From positions 3,658,001 through 3,722,000 of the forward strand of contig CP025776.1 of assembly GCA_002886105.1 (NCBI GenBank): a stretch of 64,000 nucleotides of DNA, read 5' to 3'. Position 1 is the first letter of the stretch, and the number at the start of each line of letters is the position of its first letter. Position numbers and translations under genes: made by a program. Origin of the DNA: Enterobacter sp. EA-1 (GTDB lineage Bacteria > Pseudomonadota > Gammaproteobacteria > Enterobacterales > Enterobacteriaceae). The notes under the pieces are model-generated. The model was not told the origin of the DNA. It worked only from the letters and a program-made list of their open reading frames with translations, and did not search any database. Below, piece after piece: positions 42,616-54,000 of this stretch.

Positions 42616-42639
42616 ATCATCCTCCAACAATGATAAGTG

Positions 42640-42665
42640 AACTAAGAATGATTATCATTTGTATT
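42640..42665. promoter_or_regulatory. Fur box, entC promoter
   Basis: GAATGATTATCATT (42646-42659), within AAGAATGATTATCATTTGTAT, is close to the Fur consensus. It lies about 30 bp upstream of entC, so iron-loaded Fur would block the ent operon. Confidence 0.8.
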
Positions 42666-42751
42666 ATTGCGCAGTAAGATAAAAGTTATGACCCGCTCTG
42701 TCAACAGCAGAATATCCCCCGCACGACTGCCTCTTGCATCCGCCTCGCTCA

Positions 42752-42774
42752 ACATTGAAAATGAGAAGCATTAA
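42752..42774. promoter_or_regulatory. second Fur site, fepB promoter
   Basis: ATTGAAAATGAGAAGCATTAA matches the weaker Fur-type half-site pattern (GAAAATGAGAAGCATT) and lies about 30 bp upstream of fepB. The arrangement of two sites in the entC-fepB spacer is as in E. coli. Confidence 0.65.
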
Positions 42775-42799
42775 CCTCAACAAAAACAGGACGCGACTC

Positions 42800-43755
42800 G
42801 TGAGATTTCCTTTTGGTGCCGTAAGCCCATTGTGTTTCTGGGCATTTTTGTTTTAGGACTATCCTCAGCTCTGGCTGCCGACTGGCCCCGCCAGAGCGAC
42901 AGCCACGGCGCACACCAGCTCGACAGCAAGCCACTGCGCATTGTTTCCACCAGCGTGACCCTCACCGGTTCATTGCTGGCAATAGATGCTCCGGTCATTG
43001 CCAGCGGTGCGACCACGCCGAAAAACCGTTTTGCCGACGATCAGGGCTTTTTTACGCCAGTGGGGCGACGTGGCGAAACAGCGTAAAGTCGCACGGATTT
43101 ACATCGGCGAACCGAATGCCGAAGCCGTCGCCGCGCAAATGCCGGACCTGATCCTGATAAGCGCCACCGGCGGCGACTCCGCACTGGCGTTGTACGATCA
43201 ACTTTCCGCTATCGCGCCGACGCTGGTCATCAACTACGACGACAAAAGCTGGCAAGCGCTTCTGACGCAACTTGGTCAAATCACCGGCCGGAAAAACAGG
43301 CGGCGGCGCGCATCGCAGAGTTCAATCAGCAACTGGCGGACGTAAAGCACATATCACCCTGCCGCCACAGCCGGTCAGCGCGCTGGTCTATACCCCGGCG
43401 GCGCACGGCGCAAACCTGTGGACCCGCGAGTCCGCGCAGGGCAAGCTGATGCAGCAGCTCGGCTTTACCCTTGCTGACCTGCCCGCCGGGCTGCAAACCA
43501 GCCAGAGCCGGGGCAAACGCCACGATATCGTGCAACTGGGCGGCGAAAACCCGGCCGCCGGGCTGAACGGTGAATCACTGTTCCTGTTCGCCAGCGATCA
43601 ACAGGATGCCGACGCCCTGAGCGCAAACCCGCTGCTGGCGCATCTGCCTGCCGTGCAACACAAACGCGTTTACGCCACCGGGCGCAGAGACGTTCCGCCT
43701 CGACTATTACAGCGCCACCCGCGTGTTGCAGCGTCTGTCGGCACTGTTTGGCTAA
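42800..43755 (+). CDS. fepB: ferric-enterobactin periplasmic binding protein FepB
   Basis: This protein binds ferric enterobactin in the periplasm and delivers it to FepDG. About 318 residues: an N-terminal signal peptide ([16 protein letters not shown], cleaved before ADWPRQ), then [40 protein letters not shown], the conserved [17 protein letters not shown] and [24 protein letters not shown] start at 42800 with ACAGGACG upstream is chosen because it begins the signal sequence. Indels at 42820, 43058, 43290, 43350 and 43695 break the frame. Confidence 0.92.
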
Positions 43756-43775
43756 TTCCGTTGGGCTGGCAGTGA

Positions 43776-45001
43776 TTACGCCGCGGGCTGCGTCTGACGA
43801 AAACGACGCAGCTCGCTGAGCCCGCCCACCAACGCCAGACCAACGACCGCCAGCACCAGCCCACTGAGACTGGCGGAAGAGACCGGCGTCATCATCGACC
43901 CCATCGCCCCCCAACAACGCCGCGCCAATGGCATCGCCAGTGACGTTTTGCGCCGTCCACAAACCATTTATGCGCCCGAGCATCGCTCGGGGTCTGGGTT
44001 TGTAGCAGCGTGTACTGCAACAGCGAACTCACCGTCAGCCAGCCGCACAGCGCCAGAAACACCACGCCCAGCGCCCAGAAAGGCATCAGGCTGAATAAGC
44101 CAATGGCGATAAACGCCCCGACGGTGGTGATCAGCATAATCACCCCGGACGCTCGCTGTGCGCCAGCTTACCGCTGGTCAATGCACCGATAGCCGCCCCC
44201 AGCGGCAGTGCGGCATACAGCAACCCGATCTCCGCCGCCGACATGTTCCAGCCAATGGCCAGCGCCGGGTACAGCACGCGCACCGCGCTTGCCATCGTCA
44301 GCAACCCGCCAAGCAGCGCAATACCGCCGATCAGCGGATTACGCAGTAAAATTGCAGCGCCGTCAGCAGCGATTTCAACGGATGCTCGCGCGGCTGGGGA
44401 GGTGGCGGCAGCGCAGGCAAACTGAGCAACGGCAGCAAGGTAATAAACGTGCCTGCCGCTGCCAGACCGTAGTTCCACACCACCCCGCCGGAGGCCAGCA
44501 AACCGCCGCACATGGGCGAAATCACCGAGCCGAGGCGAACCGTCAGCATGGTGATCGCGCCCGCCTGCATCAGGTTTTCCCGCCCGACCAGCGCAGGCGT
44601 CGCCGCCAGCAGCGCCGTGACACCCAGCGCGCCGAAAAACCATCCCACAAGCCGAGCAGATAAATGGCCGCCAGCGACGGTTCCGGCAAGAGCGCATTCA
44701 GGCACAGGCCAATGAAACCCACACCACAGGTAGAACGCGCCAGTAAAATCAGTCTCTTACGTTCGTAGCGATCCGCCAGCACACCGCCGAGCATCAGGCC
44801 AACAAACATCGCGCCGCCGGTCAGCGTCACCGCCAGACCCACCTGCCAGCTGGAGTGGGTCATGGCACTGGATTTGCACCGGCACCGCCACGCCCAGCAG
44901 CCCGAGCGATAAAATCGAGATAAAACGCGCCAGAAATACCGCGCGGAAAGCCGGATGCGTCTGCAGCAGGCTCAGGTTCAACAGCCGGATTGTTGCTTCA
45001 T
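43776..45001 (-). CDS. entS: enterobactin exporter EntS
   Basis: This MFS transporter of about 410 residues moves enterobactin from cytoplasm to periplasm. It follows E. coli EntS throughout: [60 protein letters not shown] and [23 protein letters not shown] 45001 (MKQQS) is chosen over an upstream in-frame start because it matches the family. Indels near 44978, 44868, 44640, 44350, 44145, 43975 and 43905 interrupt it. Divergent from fepD across a Fur box. Confidence 0.92.
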
Positions 45002-45072
45002 TACAACGCCTTAAATACGCACTTTTTGTGTCCATTCGCAGGCTATGCATGTTAACATATCAAAACAAGATC

Positions 45073-45098
45073 GATAACGATAATTACTATCATTATCA
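45073..45098. promoter_or_regulatory. Fur box between entS and fepD
   Basis: GATAACGATAATTACTATCATTATC is a strong extended Fur site, with overlapping GATAAT/ATTATC hexamers. It lies 16 bp before fepD and about 70 bp from the divergent entS start. Confidence 0.88.
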
Positions 45099-45113
45099 AG
45101 TTTGGGACGTTTT

Positions 45114-46107
45114 ATGTCGTTTTCTGCTTTCCCGGCGCGCCCCGTCGCCCTTGCCGGGTTATTGATATTGCTGTTAGCCGCCGTTGCACTCAGCCTGTTT
45201 ATTGGCGCCAAAACCCTGCCCGCCGCCGTGGTGATGGATGCCCTCACCGGCGTCTGCCAGAGCGCGGACTGCATCATCATCAAAGACGCTCGCCTGCCGC
45301 GCACGCTGGCGGGACTGCTCGCGGGCGGCGCGCTCGGACTGGCCGGGGCGTTGATGCAAACGCTGACCCGCAACCCACTGGCCGACCCCGGCCTGTTGGG
45401 CGTTAATGCGGGAGCCAGTTTCGCCATTGTGCTCGGCGCGGCGCTGATCGGCATCACCTCCCCACGGAACAACTGCTGCTGGCGTTTTGCGGCGCGCTGG
45501 CAGCATCGCTGCTGGTGGCGTTTACCGGGCGGCGGCAGCTTAGCCCGGTGCGCCTCACGCTGGCGGGCGTTGCGCTGGCCGCCGTGCTGGAAGGATTGTC
45601 CAGCGGCATCTCGCTGCTGAATGCCGATGTCTACGATCAACTGCGTTTCTGGCAGGCAGGCTCGCTGGATATTCGCACCCTGCATACCCTGAAAACTGTC
45701 GCGCTGCCGGTATTGATGGCAGCAATAGCCGCGCTGATGCTGAGCCGATCGCTCAATAGCCTGAGCCTCGGCAGCGATACGGCCACCGCGCTGGGCAGCA
45801 AAGTGGCGCGCACACAGTTGCTCGGTCTGCTGATCATTACCGTCCTGTGCGGTAGCGCTACAGCGCTGGTGGGCCCAATTGCCTTTATCGGCCTGATGAT
45901 GCCGCACATGGTGCGCTGGCTGGTGGGTGCCGATCATCGCTGGTCGCTGTCGGCCACGCTGATCGCTACCCCTGCGTTGTTGCTGTTCGCCGATATTATT
46001 GGCCGGGTGATTGTGCCGGGTGAATTACGCGTCTCCGTGGTCAGCGCCTTTATCGGTGCGCCGGTGTTGATTGTGCTGGTGCCGCGCGCGCGTGAGGCGG
46101 CTTATGA
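45114..46107 (+). CDS. fepD: ferric-enterobactin ABC permease FepD
   Basis: This inner-membrane half-channel of about 332 residues belongs to the FecCD family. Segments: [61 protein letters not shown] and [20 protein letters not shown]. Indels lie near 45463 and 46090; with the second corrected it ends in an RRARGGL-like tail whose stop overlaps the fepG start (ATGA). It pairs with FepG. Confidence 0.93.
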
Positions 46108-47088
46108 TGGCTCCTTCCCGTCGCCACCGGTCGCCAGTTGCCTGCTGATGGCGCTCGCCGCACTGCTGCTGGCCGTGGAGCCTGCGCAGCGGCACCGTTA
46201 CCGGCGTTCTCGCAGGTTATTGATGCGCTGACCGGCGATGCGCCCCGCGCCATGCAACTGGTGGTGACGGAATGGCGTTTACCCCGCGTGTTGATGGCGC
46301 TGCTGGTGGGCGCGGCTCTTGGCGTCAGCGGGGCGATTTTCCAGTCCCTGTTGCGCAACCCCTTAGGCAGTCCGGATGTAATGGGATTTAATACCGGCGC
46401 ACCGGAGCGGCGTGCTGGTGGCGATGGTGCTGTTTGGTCAGCACATGACCGCCATTGCCCGGCGGCGATGGCGGGCGGCATAGTGACATCGCTGGTGGTC
46501 TGGCTGCTGGCGCAACGGGATTGGAAACCTTCCGTTTGATCATTGTCGGCATCGGCGTGCGCGCGATGCTGATGGCGTTAACACCCGGCTGCTGTTGCAT
46601 GCCTCGCTGGAAACGGCACTCTCCGCCGGGCTGTGGAATGCCGGTTCGCTGAACGGGCTGACTGGGCTAAGACCCTGCCTTCCGCGCCGCTGATTGCGCT
46701 GATGTTTATTTTTGCCGCCCTGCTCGCCCGGCGTATGCGCTTACTGGAGATGGGCGATGACAGCGCCTGCGCACTCGGCGTCAGCGTCGAACGCTCCCGG
46801 CTGATGCTGATGCTGGTCGCCGTGGCGCTCACCGCCGCCGCCACCGCGCTGGCGGGGCCGATTTCGTTTATCGCGCTGGTGGCGCCGCACATCGCTCGCC
46901 GCCTGAGCGCCACTGCCCGCTGGGGATTGGTCCAGTCTGCGCTGTGCGGCGCACTGGTATTGCTCCCCGGCGGACATGCTCGCTCAGCAAGGCTTTACGC
47001 CGTATCAGTTGCCGGTGGGCGTCGTGACCGTCAGCCTCGGCGGTATTTACCTTATCGCCTTGTTAATTCAGGAGTCCCGCAAAAATGA
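46104..47088 (+). CDS. fepG: ferric-enterobactin ABC permease FepG
   Basis: This is the second half-channel of the enterobactin importer, about 328 residues. Segments: VTEWRLPRVLMALLVGAALG, RNPLGSPDVMGFNTGA, SALVGPI-like AGPISFIALVAPHIARRLSA and VGVVTVSLGGIYLIALLIQE. Breaks occur near 46165-46200, 46405, 46470, 46515, 46580, 46665 and 46972. The end is obscured by an A run at 47081-47085; one more A gives ESRKK and a TGA overlapping the fepC ATG. Confidence 0.92.
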
Positions 47089-47882
47089 TCAACACACAAA
47101 CCCGTTTGCGCGGCGAAGCGTTAACCTGGGTTACGGCACAAAGATTGTCGCCGAGCAGTTGAGCGTCGCCATTCCCGACGGCCATTTCACCGCCATTATT
47201 GGCCCCAACGGCTGCGGCAAATCGACGCTATTACGCACCTTAAGCCGCCTGATGACGCCCGCGCAGGGGCATGTCTATCTGGATGGCGAACAGATCCAGC
47301 GTTTTGCCAGCAAAGAGGTGGCGCGGCGCATTGGCCTGCTGGCGCAAAACGCCACCACGCCGGGAGACATCACGGTGCAGGAGCTGGTCGCGCGCGGTCG
47401 TTACCCGCACCAGCCTCCTGTTTACCCGCTGGCGTAAAGAGGATGAAGAGGCGGTTAAGCGGGCGATGAACGCCACGGGCGTCGATGCGCTGGCCAACCA
47501 GAGTGTGGATACGCTCTCGGGAGGACAGCGTCAACGGGCATGGATCGCCATGGTGCTGGCGCAGGAAACGGCGATCATGCTGCTCGACGAGCCGACCACT
47601 GGCTGGATATCAGCTACCAGATTGATCTGCTGGAGCTGTTAAGTGAACTCAATCGCGAACAGGGTTACACGCTGGCGGCGGTACTGCACGATTTGAACCG
47701 AGGCCTGCCGCTATGCAACACACCTGATTGCCCTGCGGGATGGCAAGATCGTGGCGCAGGGCGCGCCGAAAGAGATTGTCACCCCGGCGCTGATTGAGGC
47801 GGTATACGGTTTACGCTGTATGATCATTGACGATCCGGTGGCGCATACTCCGCTGGTGGTGCCGCTGGGGCGCAGCAAATAG
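47085..47882 (+). CDS. fepC: ferric-enterobactin ABC ATPase FepC
   Basis: This ATPase of about 265 residues drives import through FepDG. Walker A is [19 protein letters not shown], the signature [18 protein letters not shown], Walker [13 protein letters not shown], and the switch [18 protein letters not shown]. The last is restored by changing CCGAGG to CCAGG at 47698-47703. Other indels lie at 47130, 47418, 47600 and 47720. It ends VVPLGRSK. A very strong palindromic terminator follows 51 bp downstream. Confidence 0.94.
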
Positions 47883-47933
47883 CAGGTTTACTTTCCACAC
47901 GCTGAACCCGCCGGGGATATCTTTTCATTTCTG

Positions 47934-47969
47934 ATGCGCAGGTATATCGATATACCTGCGCATTTTTTC
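47934..47969 (+). terminator. 30-bp perfect palindrome with T run, fepDGC terminator
   Basis: ATGCGCAGGTATATC directly abuts its complement GATATACCTGCGCAT, a loop-less 15-bp palindrome (47934-47963), followed by TTTTT. It is a strong intrinsic terminator for fepDGC. Confidence 0.88.
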
Positions 47970-48304
47970 GCCGCACGACATTTTACTGTAAACAATAAAT
48001 GATATTCTTTATGCTATTTTCCAGCGTCTTTATTCTTAAGCTGCAATAACGTTATTATTAAGGAATGCTAATGCTGACTGTAATATAACCATAAAAACCT
48101 TAATCAATATTAACACCTCCGGCCAGTTCCCCTTTTAAGATATTTCCAGCGTAAGCAAAACCACCTGAAAAATATCTCGCAGAAACGCAAAAAAAAGAAC
48201 GCCATGCTTTTTTTGCATTCCCGTCGTTAATGTTTATTGGGATTTATCTCAATAAAAACTAACATCAGGTTTCCAAAACCTGCATATATCCAAAAGGTTA
48301 TTTT
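47970..48304. other. AT-rich intergenic region upstream of the alpha/beta hydrolase
   Basis: These 335 bases contain no gene I can support. They are much richer in A+T than the flanking fep genes. They include a possible hairpin with A8 and T7 arms near 48190-48220 (AAAAAAAAGAACGCCATGCTTTTTTT) and presumably the promoter of the hydrolase gene. The composition suggests that the hydrolase-MCP segment was acquired separately from fepC. Confidence 0.5.
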
Positions 48305-49384
48305 ATGTTTATCCGCATAATAACAGGGGTGGCTGGTGCCATTCTGTTAACTCTGTCACTTTCAACTCACGCAGCCAATTCACCTCCGGTACCAGAAGAA
48401 AAGAGTGGATTGCCAAAGAATTCACCTTTAATAACGGCGAAAAACTGAACGACCTGCGCCTTCATTACTTTACGCTGGGGGACAAAAGTAAACCTGCCGT
48501 ATTACTGCTTCACGGGACGAATCAACCCATTAAAGCTTTATTAGCGCAGGGATTTGCCGGCGAGTTGTTTGGCCCGGGCCGGGGCGCTGGACAGCAGTAA
48601 ATACTTTATTATCATGCCGGAAAGCATCGGTTCAGGAAAATCATCCAAACCGTCAGATGGCTTGCGTATGGCATTTCCGCACTACGATTATGACGATATG
48701 GTGACCGCACAATATCGTTTAGTGAAAGAAGGTCTGGGCATTTCTCATTTTACGCGCCCGTGATGGGTTATTCAATGGGGGTATGCAAACTCGGGTTATG
48801 GGGTGAAAAATACCCGTCAATGATGGATGCGCTGGTACCGATGGCATCGCAACCTAATGAATTATCAGGACGTAACTGGATGCTGCGTCGAATGCTGATT
48901 GAGTCCATCAAAAACGATCCCGCACGGGCTGGAAGGCAATTACCGCCAACAGCCGCCCGCGTTAAAGACAGCCAATATTATGTTCAGTATTGCCACAACG
49001 GGCGGTACGCAGGCCCTACAACATAAAGCGCCAACCCGCGCGCTGGCGGATAAAGTGGTTGATGAACGACTCGCTGCGCCCGTCACTGCCGATGCCAACG
49101 ATTTTATTTATCTCTGGGGCTCGTCCGCCAATTACAACGCCCTGCCCGCCTTAAAGAACATTACCGCGCCAATGCTGATCATTAATTCAGCAGATGACGA
49201 ACGTAATCCCCCGGAAACCAGCACCTTCAGCGAGACATTAAAGCAGATAAAACAGGCTGAACTGCTCCTTATTCCGGCAAGCACAGAGACCAGTGGTCAC
49301 GGCACCACGATGTCCGCCAAATTTTATAATGAAAAACTCAAAACGTTTTTAGCCAGCACGGCCAACGAGCACGCTAAACATTAA
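48305..49384 (+). CDS. exported alpha/beta hydrolase, homoserine-acetyltransferase-like
   Basis: About 358 residues beginning with a signal peptide (ITGVAGAILLTLSLSTHA), hence probably periplasmic. The alpha/beta-hydrolase fold is shown by AVLLLHGTNQPIKALL (oxyanion strand), PESIGSGKSSKPSDGLR and FPHYDYDDMVTAQYRLV, the nucleophile elbow VMGYSMGGMQTWLWGEKYP (Ser near residue 157), the acid NSADDERNPPETSTF and the His in TSGHGTTMSAKF. The MetX-like pattern does not mean acyl transfer, because secreted relatives are hydrolases. Breaks lie near 48400, 48580, 48750, 48787 and 48930. It occupies the place of E. coli fepE between fepC and entF. A role in siderophore or ester turnover is speculation. 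Confidence 0.72.
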
Positions 49385-49408
49385 TCTTCGTCGCACAGGG
49401 AATATTCA

Positions 49409-51039
49409 ATGTTTCGTAAAATAAAGATCCGTACCGCACTCAGCATAATGATTTTCTCGCTGACGGCATTATTACTCTTCGTGGGAATTTTGGGTTCAGT
49501 CGCCGTACAGTCGGGAAATAAGTCCTTTGCCCACGTCGATACAGAAGTATTACCGGGACTGGTCGCACTGGAATGAAAGCTCTGAATTATTACTGCGCGG
49601 CCGCACCGGATCTACGTCTGTATGAATCACTGATGGGCAGTGGGTGAAACGGAAAAGCGAAGGTGGCGCTGGAGCGCGCCAAAAGTAAGATCGAGAGCGC
49701 TGGCGCGAAATGGCAGGAATACCTGAAATATCCGCAATCCGCTGGAAGAGCAGGCGATTGCCGCAGAAATGGCGGCATCGCGTGATACGTTGATGAAAAC
49801 GTTTATTGGCCCGGCGTTTACCGCGCTGGAAGCCGGTAAACTGGACGAATACCGCCAGTACGCCGGGAAATCCACCGCCCTGTACGCCGATTTTGATAAA
49901 GCCTCGAAAGCGCTGGTCGCCACCGGAAGCTGAAAAGCATTGATAACGCCTACGACGACTCCAATAACCGCGTTACGCGGATGTCGTTCGCCCTCTATTT
50001 CTCTATCGCCTGCGCGCTGGTGCTGGCAGGACTGGCCCCGGCCAGTAATGACCAATCTGATCGTCAAACCACTCAATCATGTGATTACCGTGTTCGACCG
50101 TATTGCCGAAGGCGATCTGCGGGCGCGCATCGATATCAGCGGTAAAAACGAGATAGCCCAGCTCTTTGCCGCCGTCCAGCGTATGCGTGATGGGCTGGAA
50201 AACATCGTGCAGAGGGTGCGTAACGGCACGGATGCTATCGGCTCGGGGGTGGAAGAGATTGCGTCCGGGAATATCGATCTCTCCAGCCGCACAGAGCAGC
50301 AGGCCGCCTCACTGGATGAAACCGCCTCCAGCATGGAGCAGATCATGGCGACGGTGAAAACAACGAAGAGAACACGCGCAAGGCAAACGACCTGTCGCTG
50401 AAGGCGTCGTCGACAGCCTCCCGCGGCGCTAACGTGGTGTCTGAAGTGGTTTCCACCATGGATGCGATTGAAAAAAGCTCCGCCAAAATTGGCGATATCG
50501 TGGGTGTGATTGACGGCATTGCCTTCCAGACCAACCTGCTGGCGCTCAATGCGGCGGTGGAAGCGGCGCGCCGGAGAAGCCGGTCGCGGTTTTGCCGTGG
50601 TGGCCTCAGAAGTGCGTGTGCTGGCGCAGCGCAGCGCCACGGCGGCGAAAGAGATTGGCACGATGATCAATGACTCCCTCAGCCGTATTGAACAGGGTTC
50701 AGGGCTGGTGAAAGAGGCTGGCGCGACCATGAACGACGTGATGCTCGATGTCAAAAAAAGTGGTGGATATTATGGATGAGGTGATGATGGCATCCGGCGA
50801 GCAGACGCGGGGCATTTCACAGATTCATATTGCGATCCATCAAATGGACGGCGTGACCCAGCAGAATGCCTCACTGGTGGCAGAAGTGGCGACCGCAGCC
50901 GGTTCCCTGCAACAGCAGGTGGCGCATTTGCAGCAATCGGTGACGCGTTTCCAGCTTGCTGACGGCGGGCGCGCATCCGGGAAACGATCGCCATGACCAT
51001 GCCGGACAGCAGAACATGGCGTTCGCGAACGTGAACTAA
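49409..51039 (+). CDS. methyl-accepting chemotaxis protein
   Basis: This transmembrane chemoreceptor has about 540 residues. N-terminal helix: [21 protein letters not shown] Tar-like four-helix periplasmic ligand domain (residues about 35-190) follows, then a second helix ([18 protein letters not shown]), HAMP ([19 protein letters not shown]) and the cytoplasmic signalling hairpin with [20 protein letters not shown] and [20 protein letters not shown]. Breaks lie near 49573, 49625, 49650, 49735, 49935, 50035, 50360, 50575 and 50758. The end is uncertain: one frame stops at 50993, another at TAA 51037-51039. Its position 24 bp after the hydrolase gene suggests one operon. The ligand is unknown. 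Confidence 0.85.
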
Positions 51040-51043
51040 CCGA

Positions 51044-51073
51044 TTATCCCCCACCCCACGGGATGGGGGATAA
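51044..51073. terminator. bidirectional hairpin inside the entF 3' end
   Basis: TTATCCCCCA and TGGGGGATAA form a perfect 10-bp stem around a 10-base loop, between the convergent mcp and entF genes. The entF stop (TAA, 51044-51046) and its last codons are part of the stem. Confidence 0.75.
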
Positions 51074-54000
51074 ACGATACGCCCCTAACACTTCCCGTAA
51101 TACCGGGCCGATGCGTTCAAACGCCTGCGGCGAGATGATATCCACGTGGGCGCAATCCCGGCGATACACCTCCAGTTCTTTCACCCACGGCGCCCGGGGG
51201 CTTTATGCGGATCCGTTCCCGGTTGCAGCGTACGTTCGGCAACAAACAGTGTGGCTTTACCGTCAAACGGCACGCTGTGCGCGGTAGTCAACAGACGCAC
51301 GGCATCCGCATAGTTGCCTTCAATGTGGCGGAACAGCTCGCCGGAAGCTTGCCCCTGTTGTGCCGCCGGGGAAGGCCTGCCGCTCGCGCTCAATTTCCGC
51401 CAGCACGTCAGGATCCAGCCCGTTAGCCTCTTTCTCCGCCCAGTTTTGCGTTTCCGGCGGCCGGTGTCGAGCAGCCCGAGGAACGCCACGTCTTCGCCAC
51501 GCTGGCGCAAGCGTGCAGCAATGCCCTGCGCCAGCGTGCCGCCCAGCGAATACCCGAACAGGTAGTAAGGCCCGTGCGGTTGCTGCGCCAGCAGCGTCGC
51601 CAGATGTTGCTCGCAGGCATCATCCAGCGTAGCCGCCTGCTGCAACGGCCCGGATGGTCGCGGTGACTGAATCCCGGTGATTGACCAGCGCGGCGCTAAA
51701 TAGCGCGCCAGCACGCTAAACTGCCGGGCAAAGCCGGAAGCCGGGTGGAAGCAAAACAGCGTTGGGCCGTCGCTTTCACGCAGCGGCAGCAGCGTTTCCA
51801 GCCCCAGACGTTGCGCCTCTTCCGCCGACAGACTTTGTTCCAGCAACGCAGCCAGTTTTTCCACCGTCGACGCCACCATAATCTGCCCCGGCGTCACTGG
51901 CGCTCGCATTCGCGACTCAACTGTGCCGCCGGGCGCATCGCCAGCAGTGAGTGGCCGCCAAGGGCGAAGAAATCAGCTTCGGCATCGTTCACTTCGCAGC
52001 CCAGCAGCGCGGCAAAGGCCTGCGCTACCTGCGTTCCTCGGCCCTCGCGCAGTGGGCGACCACCACGTTTCGTGGTCAGCGTTGGCAGCGGTAGCGCTTT
52101 ACGATCGAGTTTACCGTTGGCGCTCAGCGGCAGTTCCGCCAGTTGCAGCAACAGCACCGGCACCATATGTGGCGGTAACTGCTCGCGCAGGTGCGCCTGC
52201 AACGCGGCGGTATCCAGCGGTAAGCCGGACGCCGACACCACATACCCCACCAGTTGACGCGCATCGCCACCGCTGGCCGCCGCACGGTTGAAGACGCACG
52301 CGTGAGCAACCGCCTGCGCGACATCCGGTAAGGTCAGCATGGCGCGATCAATTTCGCCCAGTTCAATACGCTGACCGCGAATTTTCAGTTGATCGTCGCT
52401 GCGCCCGAGGTACTCCACCGCGCCGTTATCCAGCCAACGCGCCACATCCCCGGTGCGGTACATCCGCTCGCCAGCAACAAACGGGTCGGCGATAAAACGG
52501 CTGGCGGTCAGGTCCGGACGCCCCAGATACCCTTGCGCCAGTTGAATGCCGGTGAGATAGAGATCCCCCGCCACGCGGCGGAACCGGGCGCATCATGGCA
52601 TCCAGAATGCGCAAACCGGTATTCCACACCGGGTAGCCAATGGGCACGCTGTTGCCTTGCACGCTCGCCAGTGCCTCGCCGTACGCCGGGTACCAGCTCA
52701 CGTCCACCGCCGCTTCGGTCGGGCCATACAGATTGTGCAATGGCGCGCCCGTCAGTTGCTGCCACTCGCGGCACAGATCAGCAGGCAGCGCTTCACCGCT
52801 ACAGAACACCTGTTTCAGCGTCTGCTGCGCGCTTTCCGGCGTCAGCGAGGCGACAAACGCCGCCAGCATCGACGGGACAAAGTGGGTGGTGGTCACGCCG
52901 TAGCGGGCAAAGAATGCCTGCAAGGCTTGCGGATCGCGGTGCGCTTCCGGCTCCGCCATCACCAGTTGACTACCGGCGATAAACGGCCACCAGAATTCCC
53001 ACCGAGACGTCAAAGCTGCACGGCGTTTTTGCGCGACCACATCGTCGCCATTCAGCGGGTAATGATCCTGCATCCACAGCAGGCGGTTAACGATGGCGGT
53101 TTGACCGACCATCACCCCTTTGGGTCGCCCGGTAGAACCCGAGGTGAAAATGATATACGCGGTATGATCGGGGCGCGCCAGTTGAGCGCTTCGCAGCTGC
53201 CCGTTGCCAACGGCTGCTGATAACAGAAGTGGGCAAGGCCCGGGATATCGCTAAAGCGCGCCAGTTGATCTTCCGAGGTGATCAACAACCGCGGCTGAGC
53301 ATCTTCCAGCATCATACGCAGGCGATCGTCCGGATAACCGGTATCCAGCGGCAATACCGTGCAGTGCCAGCGTCAGAAACACCGAGCGCGGCAACGCCAC
53401 CGCCACGCTATCGCCGGGCTGTACGCCAAGCTGGCGCAACTGGTTTGCCAGCGCGACCACCTGCTCACGCAATTCGCGGTAGCTGAACTGCCAGCGGGCG
53501 TCCGCCAGCGCGGGCGCATCCGGGGTTTTCGCCGCCTGTGCCGCCACCAGCGCGCTTAGCGTGGTCGCGGGCAGCGCAACCTGCGTCGCGTTGATTGTCG
53601 CCAGTTGTTCGGCTTCGTGTGGCGCAATCAACTCCGCATCGCCACAGCGCAGCGCCGGATTGTCGGCGAACTGACGCAGCAATTCCGGCAGGCGCGCAAT
53701 GTGCGCGTCCAGTGTCTGCCGATCATAGCGGCTGCGGTTGGCCAGCACTTCCAGCGTCAGGCCGCCCTCTTCGTCCGGGAACAGGGCAATCTCCAGATCG
53801 TTCACTGGCCCGGTCGCCAGCGTGTGCGTGACACCGTTGATGCCATCAACATCCAGCAAATAATCGAACATTTTGACGTTGAAGACCGGGCCAAACAGCG
53901 GCTCGTCTCCGGCCGCGCGCCCGGCATCACGCACGATCTGCTCGGCGTCATACCGCTGATGGCGGCGCATCGCTTTCAGCGACGCGGCAAGCTGAGTCGC

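Noticed and set aside
42832-43086. Separate small secreted gene at the fepB start
   Set aside because: It is simply the fepB signal peptide and N-terminus in the frame before the first indel.
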